Shown here: positions 11,401 through 26,400 of the stretch, piece after piece
How the letters are laid out: every line of letters starts with the position of its first letter
Numbering within the stretch: the stretch's first letter is position 1
Notes under the pieces: generated by a model
Databases searched by the model: none
Seen by the model: only the letters and a program-made list of their open reading frames with translations
What the model was told of the DNA's origin: nothing
Program-made: the position numbers and the translations under genes
Assembly: GCA_963678675.1 (NCBI GenBank)
Contig: OY783194.1
Span: forward strand, 35,132,278 to 35,196,277
Reading direction: 5' to 3'
Source: Xiphydria camelus
Taxonomy: Eukaryota; Arthropoda; Insecta; Hymenoptera; Xiphydriidae
DNA: 64,000 bases

Positions 11401-14400
11401 CTGACAAAAGTGAGACATGACAAACCCAAACGTGCGGATGACGGTCGAAGGGGGAAATGTTCGCCACCCGGTCGTTTCCTGGTGCTCCACGCGGGACATT
11501 GCGGGAATCTACTTACGTAATCGTGACAACTGGAAGCCTGCTGACAGGGCTCGTCGCGACAAGTGACCGGTTCCTTGCACTGGGGTCCCGTCCAGGATCT
11601 CGGACACTGACACGCTATTCCGTAAATCGTTTCGATGCACGTGCCGCCGTTGTAGCACGCCGAGCACCAATCCGCCGCGGGATAGCCGCAGGTGGTTCCT
11701 GATGCGCGCGGGTGCAGCGGGTTACGGGGATACACACACATACACGCATAGATAGACACGTGGTACAACACAACACGTAACAGATAACGGAAAAGAAAGA
11801 AAAATGTGGGAAGTTAGAGGGTGCGTGCACAAAAACGAACAGATTGAACTTTCAAGCGATTAATCGGTTTTTTTGATCGACCAGCCGGATGGAAAGATAT
11901 TGGTATCAAAAATTGAGGAATTTTCGGTAGATTTGCAAGATTAAACAGCCGCAAAATTTCTCAGAAATATTTTTCCATGGCGATCAAAAAAGCGAACGGA
12001 ACCGATGAGATGCACCGAATGAACCTACCTTTCCATTCCGGAGTACAGCTGCAATTGAATCCGTCTTTGTTGCTAACGCAAGTGCCCCCGTTCGAGCAAG
12101 GATTGCTGGCGCAGTAATTGACGGTACAATTCGGCGGATTTCCCATGAAACCCGGCTTGCAGACGCACTGTGGTCCATGACCGTCGTCCAGGCAGATGCT
12201 GTTCATCGGGCATGCGGCGTTCTCGCACTGACTGCGCTGCTCGCAGTGACGTCCGGCGAATCCCATGAGACAATTGCAGTGATAAGTGCCCACCTCATCG
12301 ATACAGACGCCTCCGTTGCGACAGGGACTCGACAGGCACTCGTTCAGGTTCAGCTCGCAATTTTGTCCCTCGAACCCGGTGGGACAACGACAGATGTAAC
12401 CACCGTAATTATCGAAACACTCCCCGTTGTTCAGACAGGGATTGTTTACGCACTCGTCGATGTTGATTTCGCAATGTGCACCGCGATATCTGCATTGAAA
12501 AATATTGAAATTATCGGTAAACTGAGAAAACTATTTATTTAGGTATAGTTAAGATACGTATACTTGATCATTCGTTAGCTGTTATTCTATTTTTCACTCT
12601 ATTTCTGTCAGAATGAAGGAGGCATTCTAATAATTAATACGGATTTACTTGGCCCAATGAAATATTTCTTTCGCCATAATCAAGTATACATTTATTAATA
12701 CATACTTATATTAATAATTACACAAATATAATAATAATTACAAATAAACTCTTCTCTCATATTGCAATAATTTCATCTATCTACGGCATAATCGTTGGAA
12801 ATAAATCACTCACCCGGTCCTGTCGCATCTACAGGTATAATTATTGATCCCATCGATGCACATGCCTTCGTGCCTGCAGGGGTTCGAGGCGCACTCGTTC
12901 ACGTTGACCTCGCAATTCTTCCCGGTCCAGCCGGGGAGGCAGGCGCACTTGTAGTCGATATCCGTCATGGAGATGCATACGCCGTCGTTCCTGCAGGGGT
13001 TCTGCTCGCACAGTCTCACCCCCAGTTGAGACTCGCAGTGCGCGCCAGTGAATCCCACCTGGCAGATGCACGAGTAATCTCCCTTCTGATCCTCCAGGCA
13101 CGTCGCGCCGTTCAGGCAGGGATCGCTGTGGCAGGGGGGACCTGCGAAGCGACAGTCGGTGACATTTCGAACCTGCTGGTGGGCAACAATAAGTCTGAAC
13201 TCGGAAGAGTCAGTTGTTCGTCTGTAATCTTATCGAGGGACTGATTTCCAATGAATAGAAATTTATTTCAGTAAAATGAACGTCAATTTGGAGCAGAAAA
13301 AAATATGAAGAAAATTGAGAAACTACTCAACGAGACGAATTTCAAACAATTTTTCATTTTCATGCACGAATAAACGACTGCACTCGGGAAAAAAGCCTAG
13401 TTGAATACAAATCTAATAGAAAAATTTCTTTCAAATAAGTAGAAATTTATTCACGTTGAATAGAAGCCTATTTGAATTTAAAAAATGTTTTACATATTTT
13501 TCTTCTAATCAAGTACGAATCTAGTAGAATATTTATCAAATTCAAATAGACGTTTGCTCGATGTGAATAAATTATCCTATTCATCTCTCAAATAAATTTG
13601 TCCGTTAAGTTCATATTCAAATAGACTCTTTCCCTAAATGTGCGTCCGATGTACTCCGCGAAGAGTTGTCAAATAAATCGGAGGATAAAAGCTCAAGGAA
13701 TGCGAAAAGCGTTTATCAGCGCATGCACATCAATAGATACTCGTGGTAGGTACTGGATACACACGCATCAGCCGGGTGAAAAACAAGAAATCGGTACGAG
13801 CCTCCGCGTGCAGTGACGATGCCGCAGCCGCTTATGTAACCCTCGCGGCCGCAGGACCGTCGACTGCACGAGGAGGCGACCACGTGTACCTACTCTACGG
13901 GAAGAAAAGTAGACGGTCCCGAGGTGTTCGCGTATCGGTCGTTCGAGAGACCCTGACTCCTAATTAAAAGAACAGAATCGTCGTTAGAGTCTACCATTGT
14001 CGATCTGGCAGTTGTTTCCGGAGTACCGGGCATAACAGTGGCACTCGTAACGGTCCGGTTTCGATACGCATTTACCATGCATCATGCACGGCTCGTGGTG
14101 GCATTCGTCCTCGGTGACGGCGGTCACCGCAGCCAGACCGCCGATACTGTTTGGACCACCTGGAAGATTCAGACAACGCATGCAATCCGCTACAGGACTA
14201 GCCTACGGAACACGGTGGCGCAAAACGTGATACAAAACGGAAACTCAAGGGTGCGGTATACAGGTCTTGTACGTGTACTTGGAAAAACAACATCGACGTG
14301 AGGGACGGACGTAAAAATGGGGGAAGATATAATCGATCAGCGGGGAATGCACAAATATAAGGGGCTTTACGCAATTGGAAAAATAAGGATAAGAATAAGC

Positions 14401-17400
14401 ATAAGCGTTCTTCCGTAGAGTCGTCTAATGACTCAATTATCTAATGATTCAATCATCTAGTGGCTCGAGATTCCTTATATCGAGAGAACAGTTTATTGAC
14501 GGTTAATAAATGCAATTTTAAGTACGACGACATTATGATTTCGTTAGGATAAGAAAATATATATTAATTATTAAAATGTTTACTTCATTCAAATAATTAT
14601 CTCACAAGATCTGATTAAGCTAAATAAATATCGTAATAATTAACGAATATTTACTTGATTCAATGAAATGTTTATTTCGCCATATTCAAATGAACATACA
14701 TCAACTGCAAATAAATTGTTTTCTCGGTGTACCATCATTCCCAATGATGATAACCTGGAAATGTCTAAAAGGAATTTAAATTAAAAAAATGAATCAGGAA
14801 CTTTAATGCTCGTAGTTTTTAATACGGCTGAAGCTGCTATATTACTAGTGATCAAATAATGTAACGAAGACATGGTCGAAAAGATCATGGGAAATAGAGA
14901 AATAGGAAATATTGATTTAACCATTATATAGACGGCTCTGCAGGACAAGGCTTATTTTTCTTCTCAAGCTTATTCTTATTCTTCCAATCGTGTGGAGGCC
15001 CTGAGGGTTCATCTGGCAGTCAAAAATAAAATGTTTGCTAGAAAGCATCGTTTTGGCATAAATGCGGAAAGTGCGATGACTCCTCGATGACGCGCGTTGT
15101 GGGCAACATCAGGACTTCTCTTCCTGCAAGCGAACGCACGCTCCGCGGCGAAGCGCGCGATGACTATGCTCGAAATAGGCGACACGGAACGATTTCGCTC
15201 CTCGAGCCGACTTTGAGCGAGAGCTCTCGCACGTAACGGAGGCAGGATCAACCCGCGAGGACGAAGCTGTACCGAGGAATTCGTCGACCGCGACGGGAGT
15301 CGTCATTATACCTATAAGCACCTGCTTATATAAGTGTCGTACGGTATCTAGCGATCAAGAAATCCTGGAGAGGATCTGAATTTAGAAGGGAACTCTTTGG
15401 CTCGAATAAAATTCAAGGAGTTTGAAAAATATTTATTCGTAGAATCAATATCTCTGTCACTTTTGAGAGTTTTTTTTTAAGAAAACCACGATTTTCGTAA
15501 TGAAAAAAATGTTAAAGCACAAGAGGACTTTGAAGCCTCTACGAGAATCTGTCAGAAAACTATTTTTCCACAGCGATACGTATAATTAGTCGTTCGTTCC
15601 TTCCAAAAAAAAAGGCAAACAATTCCAATTTTACCGCGAAGCGAGCGTTTCAAGGATTTTGAAAAATATTTATTCGTAGAATCGATATCTCTGTCACTTT
15701 TGAGAGTTTTTTTTTTAAGAAAACCACGATTTTCGTAATCAACGCAAAGAAATACATGAAAAATAAAGGAAAGAAATGTTAAAGCACAAGAGGACTTTGA
15801 AGCCTCTACGAAAATCTGTCAGAAAACTATTTTTCCACGGCGATACGTATAATTAGTCGTTCGTTCCTTCCAAAAAAAAGGCAAAAAATGCCGATTTTAC
15901 CGCGAAGCGAGCGTTTCGCCGGTCGATCGTGACTCCCCGCCGGGCGAGGAGAGGGCAAGAGAGCGAGAGAGAGAAAGAGAGAGAGAGAGTTCACCTCTCC
16001 GAGTTTCCGCCTCAAGACCGGAGGATACGCGTTATGTACGAAGCCAGAACAGCGATCTGCGAGCTAATTAGACTGTACAGAGAGTCGCCGGGGTCCTCTA
16101 TTCGTATACTCATCAAATTCAGGGAAAGAGAAACGCGACGGCGCGAAGCGTGCCTTACATCCTTTGTACTCCAGGGGGCAGGGCCCGAGGAGAGCGCCGT
16201 TGTTCACGGTCTCGTTCCTCCTGAACGTTATTCCCGGTCCCTGCTGGATGCATCCTTTGAAGCCTTCCCCGACTATCAAGGAGCCGTTGACCTCGTAGTC
16301 CGGGAGCGTCAGTATGGCGGAGTTGTAAGTGGCGTTGGCGATCACCTGACGAGAAGGACGCGGATGATGGAAGCGGGTACAGAGCAAACGAGCGAGAGCG
16401 AACGGGGCCGAGGTTGCGGCCAACGATCCTTCCCTTGAGTCGCCGGTGGAATTTATCGAGTCGAATTCGACTTTGAATCGATCGGAGCGCGATGTTTCGT
16501 AACGGCTCGCGCGCCCTCTGAGATAAATTCTTGTACGGAGATCTGTCGCAATCTCAATTTTAACGTTCGCAAGGTGAAATGAAAAGACACGTGCGCGCGA
16601 TGTAATGATTTATTTCGGTGAAACGCGCTCGTACATTTTTATTACGACGAATGAACCACTTTTTTGAACGCGAACGCGTGATACTATACGCGAATTGGGA
16701 CATTCCATGACTCTGAGCCGGGCTGACCCGTAGACGACTATTCCAACTGCCTCGCTAGTCCGGTTTTCACGTATTCTACGGACGACTGCGTGCGCGCAGC
16801 TCGAATTTCAACTTTTCAACTCGACCTTTTTAATGTAACTGAGGGCATAACCGAATTGCTTCAACCCAGGCTGAAAAGTTCTATGTGATCCATATGTGGT
16901 TTTGGTCATATATGAATTATATATAACTTTTGTATCAATCATCTACAGATTATATATGGATTATACAATCATTCAAAAATCTATATAGAGTCCTCATATG
17001 GTTAATATAGAGAAATCATATATATATAATTCACATATAACCAAATACCACATATGGATCATATACAAAATATTTATGTCGAATTTTTCCGCCTGAGGAG
17101 AGTTTACGAAAAAAACAATGAACTTATCGCACTGCCCGGAAAGCGAATAACAAACGCGAAAGCTGCAATGCGATGACCGGAGAAAAATGTCTGAATTAAC
17201 GCCGACTCACCTGAGTCTGCTTCGCGGCGCTGAGCGTCAGATTACCGAGCTTGAAGAAGAGATTGACATTGTGCCAGGCGTTGTTTAGTAATTTCGCGTT
17301 GAGATTCGCCTCGTAACGCTGCTTGTCGATGACGGCCAGGAAGAGCAGGCCGTCCGGAGTGACCTCGAGGGTTATCGCGTCCCCGCCGAAGGTCTGCGAG

Positions 17401-20400
17401 AAGAGACGACCTCCGTCGCAGGTGCGAAAGCTCAGTCCGTTGTGGCTGTGGACGGAGAGGGTCGTGGCGAGCCTCAGATAGGCCGAGCCGTTGAAGTAAG
17501 CCTCTCGCGGATTCTCGTTGCCGTTGGAGAAGATTAGGTCCTGCGGCGCACCGATGGTGACCATCGACAGGGTGGATAGAACTGTAACGAAAGGGTGCCT
17601 ACATGTTTCGGGCGATAACGATAACGCAGACGCACCTGGAGACCCTGACTTCATTCGGTCGTTATCGATTTGACCTGCACAACTCGCGATAAGCCGATAT
17701 GTGTGTAGATACGTATAGCTGCGGTATCAGTGTGACGACGCACACTCGTAAAAATGATTGATTTCGCGGGTAAAGATAAGTCTACACTGTAATTAAAATT
17801 TGTATTAAATTCAATGTAATTATATATAAAACTTTTGATATAATATAATATCTAACACATGATTATGAAAATTAATATACACCATTATGAAATTTGTAAA
17901 GGCAATTTCATAAAGAAATATGTAAATGTTCATAACGACAGAGTATTTTAATTTTTATAATCACGGACTGGAAAAAAAAACTATACAAAAGTATACAAAT
18001 ACACCTTTTTTCAATGTAGAAGGAAATTGCTTAATATTGCAGTAATGAAATACACAAAAAGTGTACGATTTTTTATGGCTGAGAATAAATAATTGTTTCA
18101 GTGCATCGAATCATGTGCAGGTACGAGGTTTTCGTGTACACACGCAAATATATGCAGTTATCTCGCATCGCCGCTGGATTTCCCAACGAGACGTGCGATT
18201 GAGAAAAATAAATACCAACGTACGAATTGCGACACGAGCAAAAGCGCGGCAGGGAAACAGTATCGTCGCGGAATACACAGAAAAATATTTGCGCGACGAC
18301 GGCGGTGAGCGAGGCGCAGAGAAATGGCATTACCGTCAGAATGAAACTAGACCGAGAGAAATCCGTGAATCTCCGTGTCGAACGGATCGATTCGTCGCCC
18401 GCGATCGCGATCGCCTGCCAGTGGTGTTCGAGAATCTCCCGGAATGAAAAATTTCTCCATGAATGACGCGCGCCACGCTTGCGCGGTGACTACAGAATTC
18501 TTGCCGAGCCGCCGATGTTTCCAATTGCGAAAGCCTCGTCGGAACTATGCCACGCTGTGTCCGTATAGCGACACGTAAAGGAAAAACGCGCTCTTTTCGA
18601 CGCGATTCGAGTATCGCCAGAGGCGGCGGTCATTGATTATTACATCGCGACGAATATAATCGATTTACGAGTGATGAGTGTTTTTTTTACATCGATTACA
18701 AATCGAGTTGACGTGAGATAAACGACCCAGTTTCCGTTTGACTTTGAACGCGATTATCTCGAAACGCAAGGGAGATATGTCAAAAACTAAAGATAGCTTT
18801 TTTATAGCAGAAATATAGATAAACAACTTTTGTTTAAACTTTTTTTCGATATCCCTAATTGTTTGTGAAATAATCGATTTTTAATTTGCACTCTTCAACC
18901 AAGGCACTTTATTCCTGCACATTTACTCGAATAAATGCACGAATTCCATCCACGCGTTTTACTGCAACCTCGATACGAAGCGGAATAGCTCGTCAGATTT
19001 ACGTTCCGCGGCGGGAGAAATTCCATCGCAACCAGCAGAATACGATGCAGCGAATAATTGCAACGCCCGAGCGGCGATGCCGACTCGACCGGGAGGATCT
19101 CGTCCTCCCATTCGAAGCGATACCGACAGCGGAGCGAAGCTTTCCAGCGCGGCAAGGGGAAAAAGAACGACGAAGACGACCAAAGGGAAGGGAGGAAGAA
19201 GAAGAGAAAAAAATGATTTACAAGACGCGCTCTCTCTGACGCAACGGGTCTTACGCCACGAGTAGGTATAATAAAAAAAATCATCTCCGCGACTCGAGGA
19301 GCTGCTGTGCAGGACGCCGACGCAGCTGCAGCCGCGCGCGCGGGCAGATAGTAGCGATACCGCGCGAGGAGAGTTGACCGCGCCTCGCGTCGCGCGCTGT
19401 CGTTGTTCCGGGTCTGGTCGAATTAGCGCGGAATGACTTCGCGGGAAAGTAGATGCCGCGTGCCTAATTCAGAATGTCACGTAGTTAATGGCCGAGGAGT
19501 GATGTCTTTCTCGAAAGTCCGTTTATTCGTGGGTATATCCGCGGTGAAGAGAATTTTGGTCGGGTAGGTCGGCTCTCGATGATTCGACTGGGATGATAAT
19601 TAGTCGCGCTGCGACGAGTATCGCTTATTGGAAAGAAAAGTATCGTTTTTACGGAATGTTCGTTGGGAGTCCGCGTTAAAAAAAAGTAGGGCTGAAGCAT
19701 GGCAGAAGAGTCGGGGAAGAGTTGAACCAAAAAAGTATGACTACGGAAAAAGTACAGCCCAGATTTCCAGACAATTTTTTGTTCTCCGATGCGTAGTCGA
19801 ATAAGCTGTGCTTTTCAGCCGATATACACGATTCGTAGCCATGCTTTCTTGGCTCAACTCTTTTCAGATTTCCGCCATACCTTAGCCATACTATCTTTGC
19901 ACGAGAAGCTGCGAAGCTGTTGCGGTAAGAGGAAAAATAACACCACGCGTCGATGTGACAATTGTGGAATACCTCGAACAAGGCATCTGATGGTCAAGAA
20001 ATTCCAGTACAAAATCTGAAGATTTCACAGCATTTCACGTTTCAGGGAAAAATTAAGAAAAAAAAGTCAATTTCAAGGAATATTTTCCATAAAACGATTT
20101 TTCGCTTTAATTATTTATTTCACTGCAATATAAGGACAACGATGAGCGTTACGGGATCGTCGCGCGCGTTCACGTGACCGGTCTGCAGCGTCGCAGGACG
20201 TAGGTACCTGTGTGGGAGGAACCCGCGCGACGTCGCGTTTAGCATACGAAATGGAAAGTCCCTCCGAGTGCCAAGAATCTCGCGTCGCAGTCGCGCGGCA
20301 AGACTCCTCCACCGGAAGAGTGACGCGTCGATCGTCCCGGCGACGTGTGCCTCGGGCGATAACGGGGCAAATGCGGGGAAGGAAATGACGCGTTTCGATT

Positions 20401-23400
20401 CGGCGCCGCGTTCCGCGTCTTCAACCGGAGATACGCGTCTCGTGCGGCACGCGAAGCGTCGAAGTCTCCCGTGGAAAATCCCGCCGGCTTGCATTTCGTC
20501 AGACGCCGCCCTTTTCCCGCGCGCACGACACTCGCGTTCTCCGCGCTCACTTTCCCACGGCTCCGTTTGATCGCTAATGTTTTCCACGGGGAATGCCGAT
20601 TAGCGCTCGGTTGAGAACTGCGGTTATCACCGAGTTATTGTTACTTTTCTCCCAGCGAGAGCCGAGATCAATTATTATTCGGCACGTGTGTGGACGACGA
20701 AATATTAATCACTTATTAAAAACCACAGAGAGAAACATTATTATAAATTATGATCATGTGCACCGAGGGAAATGTTTTAGTTGAATATGAACTCAATAGA
20801 AAAATGTATTTCAGATAAATAGGAATTTATTCACATCGAGCAAAAGTCTATTTGGATTTGATAAACGTTGCATATTTTTTTAATCGAGTACGAACCTAGT
20901 AGAACGTCAATCAAATTCAAATAGATTTTTATTTAAGGTTTCTCGAGCGTTATACTAAAAATAGCGAGAAATGCTTGAAAATGATTGCATTCGGTAGATT
21001 GAAGTAAAAAAAGAATTCAGTTAAATTTTCAAGTCTTTTAAGAAGTTCGTTGCAAAGATTTTTGAATAACAAAATAACATGTGTTCTCATGTGTTATAAC
21101 TAATAAACCGCGATATTTCTGAGAAAAATAGTGAAAAATTCTGAAATTTTTTGAACAGCAAGTTTAATGAACTAAAATCATCTATACCAATTTTCACGTT
21201 CATTAAGAAGCCCGTTATTTTTTTATTAATTGTTCTTTATAAATTTAACCTTTGATAAGTCAATGTGGCAACGTTGCATGACGTACAGATGCATGGACCA
21301 GATGTTTTGGGCTCCATTTTTGAACTCACAGATACACACATACTATTGTACGTCAAACATTGTCGCCACATCGCACGAAGAACATACTTTAGAGTGTTAC
21401 TGTACTTCAGTGGACTAACTTTTAGCAGGGAAGAAGCCCCTGTACCGCTCGAGAAACCTTAACGTGAATACATTTCTATTCATCTCAAGTACATTCTTCT
21501 ATTAAGTTCGTATTCAACTAGATCTTTCTCCTGGGTGTGTAAAACGCGTCGAAAATATCGTCCACCAAAGTTACCCCGACCCTCAAAACAGCCCCGCAGT
21601 TTAAAGCGCCCGCAGCCGCTGACGCGAAGCAGAACGCCATAACAAACGGGGTTTAAACCCCGTAATAGAAAACGGAATCTAGCTCGCGCAGCTCCATCCA
21701 CGGTTCCTTGACTCGAGCGAGCCTCTCCGCGAGCTAGGTACATGACTCAACGACGCGCTGGCACCGCCACGCCTTCCCCGGCGTCGAACTCTCTTTGTTG
21801 CGCGACCTCGAGAAAGGATCGCGCCGCGCGATGGCGAGCCGCGCGAACGGCGAGGACTGTAATTCGCGTTCCCCTCGATGGAAATTCGCACGACTTCGCG
21901 CCGCCGAAGGGTCTTTGAACTTGAAGAGCGGAGCGAAGAAAAATGGCGGGGGTTGTCCCGACCTTGTCCAGCTTCCGGTCACAATTATTGTTCTCCGCGT
22001 ATAATATGACGACGATCGCTGCTTGCGCGGGCGGCGGTAAGCAATTTTCTTTACGACCCCGTAATGCGAACGAGCGAGGAGGGGGGAGAAATAAAGAGAG
22101 CTCGCGCACGGTTCGCACGTTCGACTTGGCCGGGGGGCGACAACTAAATTCCGGCTCGTAAACCGCTGTTATATACGATCGTCTTGGGGAGTCGACTTTT
22201 TAAATTGTAGATATTGCTGCGGGATGCCCTGCGCGCCGGAGCGATACGAATTCGAGTGCTATCTCAGGCGAAAAGGTTCTATATATTTTGTATAATCCAT
22301 ATGTAGTTTTAGTCATATATATGAATTATATCGCACGTTTGCGAGAAGACTATCATAACTCAAAATTGGAATTGTCCAAAGCGACGACTTTCAAAGCTGA
22401 ATTATTATATTACACGAGCGTTGACCGTTTGCTGCCAGATTATGATAATTTATCATGAAAATTCTATAATAATTATTATAATCTCTGGCAGCAAATGGCC
22501 AACGCTCGTATAATGTAATAATTCAACTCTTAAAGTCGTTGCTAGGGAAAATTCTAATTTTGAGTTATGATACACCCAAAAAAATTTGGCCACAACTAGA
22601 AAAAATGATAGTAATTGCAGTGATAATTTTCTTCGCAATAGCAAGGATTCTCGCTACGCTAGCAATATTTTTCTAGTTGTCACCAAATAATGTCTGAGGC
22701 AGCCAGAAATATAGCTGGATTAGCTAAATATTTTGTTCAGTGTAGTCTTCTCGCAAACGTGCGATATATGATATTAACCACACGAGAATTATATACAGAT
22801 TTGCAAACGTTTTCGTAATCCATATGTAGCCCTTATATGTAATAGTTAATATAGAAATCACATATAATCCATATACGACCAAAATCACATATGAATTATA
22901 CAGAAAATATACCTATAGAATTTTTCCGCCTGTGACGTCACGGCGAGCAGTGCAGCGGGCTCGTTAAAATCGTAGCGACGGTTATGCCTCTAATGATGGT
23001 ACCTACGACTCGAAGGAACGACTGTATATAATGTGTCGGTCGGTTTAAAAAAAATAGAAAATCATGTGATCCACTCGAGCGAATACATAGAATACCATCA
23101 ATCATGTCCGCGCGATAACTGGAAATCGCCACGGAGGACGACTCCGGTCAACCTCGAAGAGCAGCGTCCATTCATATACGTACACTCTCTATACGTTCAC
23201 GGATACCCGTATACCTACACTTACGCGGGTTGATACGCTATAAGATCGCCGCGTTTATACTCTACGTGGAAGTACATCGTTCTTCGCGAGAAGCCGAGAC
23301 GCGTCCTGTTTACCGCGGCGCTCTCCTGAATTATTTAAAGGCGCAATCAGCTGGTTTCGTAACGTGGCCCCTGCGAAGGCCGACGGCATTGGTACGGGTC

Positions 23401-26400
23401 ACCTTTTTTTTTTCGTAGCGACAAACTCGTTCGACTAGAAAGTTATCCTTGGTGGGACGCGACGCGATAGCTCTTGTATAACAAGAATTATCGACGAATG
23501 GTACACGCGTGGATGCTGCGAAGATGGTTCAGCGTTATCCAAACTCTTCCGAGTAGAATACAGTGAGAGAGAGAGAGAGAGAGAGACTAGGAGAACGCTC
23601 TCGTGGGTAATCGTAGGATAGTTTCGTGTTTAGCAAACGGTGTCGAGCTTCTTATCTGGAAGATTCTTTCGTTCTTCTTCCTCTCCGCGCCAACGGATAC
23701 CTGCTTCGTGTCTTATCGCGGGGTTCGTTTTATAAGATGAGCTACGCCGTTCAAGCGGAGTGTAGGATTCCGGAGCACGCGCGCAGGTGTACTAATGCGC
23801 GTAGAGAATGTGTCCTCGACGCGATAGAGTGGATGGAATATTTTTTTTCTTTTTCTTTTTTTCTAAAAACGCACGTCATCCGCGAAGCAGGAATATTATC
23901 CCCTCGTACAATTTCCGTGTTCTGCTTTGTTTGCTGCGTTCATTTCTTTGTTCGTTTCGGATCATAACTGTAACTTTCAGCGAATGCAGTTTCAATTAGG
24001 ATCTTTCATTCCGTAGCGCCGAATACAAATCTTTATTTTTCTAAAGAACGTATGTACATGCATTCTAGGTAGACACCGGAATAACCGGTAACACGAAAAG
24101 GGAGCTCTGCCCAGGTAGTTCTACCTACGCCGCCTTCCGGGTTACGCCCCTTTTTCGGGCCCAACGTGGAAAATGCATTCCGATCGGATTACGGTATACC
24201 GGTCGTCGCCGCGCAACGATGGCCGCTTCCACGATCGGTATATACCTATATCGGTGCCGGTGAACGACTATCATTCATCGCGCCTCTTCGACGAGGACCT
24301 CTGCGTGACCCCCTTGGCAAAATCATCACGCCTAGATATCGCTGCAGTAGTTGAGAGGCTCTGCAGCGCAGTTAGATCGCATCGCGCGATGACGCGACGG
24401 AGTACCGCAATGCAATTCCGCGTTAATAACTCCGCGCGGCTAAAGCGCACGCGTAGACGTATATCTCTATATACGTGCATAACTCGAGCACGTCGTCGTT
24501 ATAGTGTAAAATCGGCGAGGGGGGAAGAAAAAAACGGAAATACCGCATTAATTGAATGCCTCGAGTCCGGCTATTACGTGGTCTGTAATCTCGCGCTTCC
24601 GTAGAAGTGCACAACCTCTCGTTCGATCGTTAGAGAGGCTACTTATATCGTGGTTGTTCGGATTCGTTGCTCATGATTATGGTTTTGAATCGAGGAAAGA
24701 TCTGGTAGGTTGAAAAGTGGGATAGATGTTCCAGTTTCCGTTTAACTTTGAACGCGATTATCCTGAAACGAGGTCGATATTTATGTGAAAAATGTAGAGT
24801 AGCTTTTCTATTTTAAAAATATAGATAAATATTTTGTATTTAAACTTTCTTTCCATATCTGCAACTGATTTTGAAATAATCAGAGATTTACTCTATTTTT
24901 CTTGCAATGAAACTTATTTTCTCACTTTCTAATATAGTAGGTATATCAGTTTCTTTAATTATTTCATATTACAGTAGTGTGTATTAATTATGTGGTAGGA
25001 TGAACGTAAGTTATTAATGTTATTAAAGTCACAGAGAAGTGAATACACGATCATTTATCGATAGAAAATTAATTCGCGTCTAATTTTAATTAAAGTAATA
25101 ACGCATATTCCCTATACGGAGGAATTACGTGAGCGCGCTGCAATGCATCGCTGGTATTTTCACCACCGCCAAGATACACGCGTAATCTGCGCGTCTCGCG
25201 CGCTCGTTCAGCACACGCGGCGCGTATAAATGAATGACGAAGGTGGCGAAGCGCGTAGGTGATGCACGCGATGACTAACAAAGATTTTTGTAAATCGACC
25301 GTGAATCGCGCGAGACAGGATATCGTCGCGCTCGCCTTACGTATACGTTTCTCGCGACGGATGCGCTTCGTCTTCCTCTTTTTTTCTTGTAACGGTAACT
25401 CTCACCGCACTGCTATGGGTTCAGCGCCGTGGATCAGTGACCGACCAGCGGCTGAGCGTGGCACACCGATGCGCTTCGCGAAATTACACGTCGCGTCGAG
25501 CGAGATATAATATGAAACCGCAAGATTATTCCGCGCTGAATCGGCGCGGCTTCCCGCTTCGTCCCGGTCGTATCTTTCTTAAGAATTGTTACGGCGTCCC
25601 GATTCACGACGATGGGTCCTGGATGAGAACCCGGAACTCTGTCTTCCAGATCTGCCTGATCAGAACTCGTTCGAACATTCGTCAAGACCGAATCGAATTC
25701 TTCTTGAAAGAGGAAAAGCAAGGAATAATCCGCGATTACATGGCACACGAGACTAACCTTATATTTGTATATTTTCTTGAAAATTATTGTACATTTTTAT
25801 CTACGATAAAGTCTTATTTATATCAATGTAGGCCAAAAGTTCACAAATAGCGAGACATAAGAGTGACTGAAATTTCCTTCCCGGTGATTCAATTTAGCCT
25901 GTTATGGTGTTATAAATAGAATTATAACTTTTCCAATACGTTACACACACGCACACACACATACGCATGTATTTAGTTTCGTAGTCCATTTCTCATCTTT
26001 ATTCGTATATCGCGTAATCAAATGCCGCGGCTACTCATTTCCCTTCAAATATTAGATCCATCTTTAACCTGTATTATTGTATCCGATCTTTACCCTGCCT
26101 CCGTCTTCGACCAGTATCACTCATATCCCCAAACAGGTTAAAAAAGATTAGTTTTAACTTTAAATAGCCATTCTCCACCGAAACATCTTCAGATTCTGTA
26201 TTAGAGCAGTCAGGACGCTCTCTTGTAGAGTAAACATCCAATTAAACTCATTGTACGACTTTCAATCGTTTATTTGTGCCATCCGTAGCAATGATACCGC
26301 CAACGCGGGCTATTTTGGCCCTGTGTCCTTCTTTGACCCAAATGAAGAAATAAAATAAAACGTTCTCAAACTATCTTGAGGAAGCAGATTTTAAACAGGT

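Noticed and set aside
13142..13200. Upstream extension of crb exon 5 in an open frame
   Set aside because: Phase with exon 4 requires the acceptor at 13142-13143; the extension would break the frame.
25437..25850. Plus-strand ORF of 137 codons ending CRPKVHK
   Set aside because: The shared CRPKVHK end with 48267-48464 comes from both overlapping the same MITE family, not from a gene.
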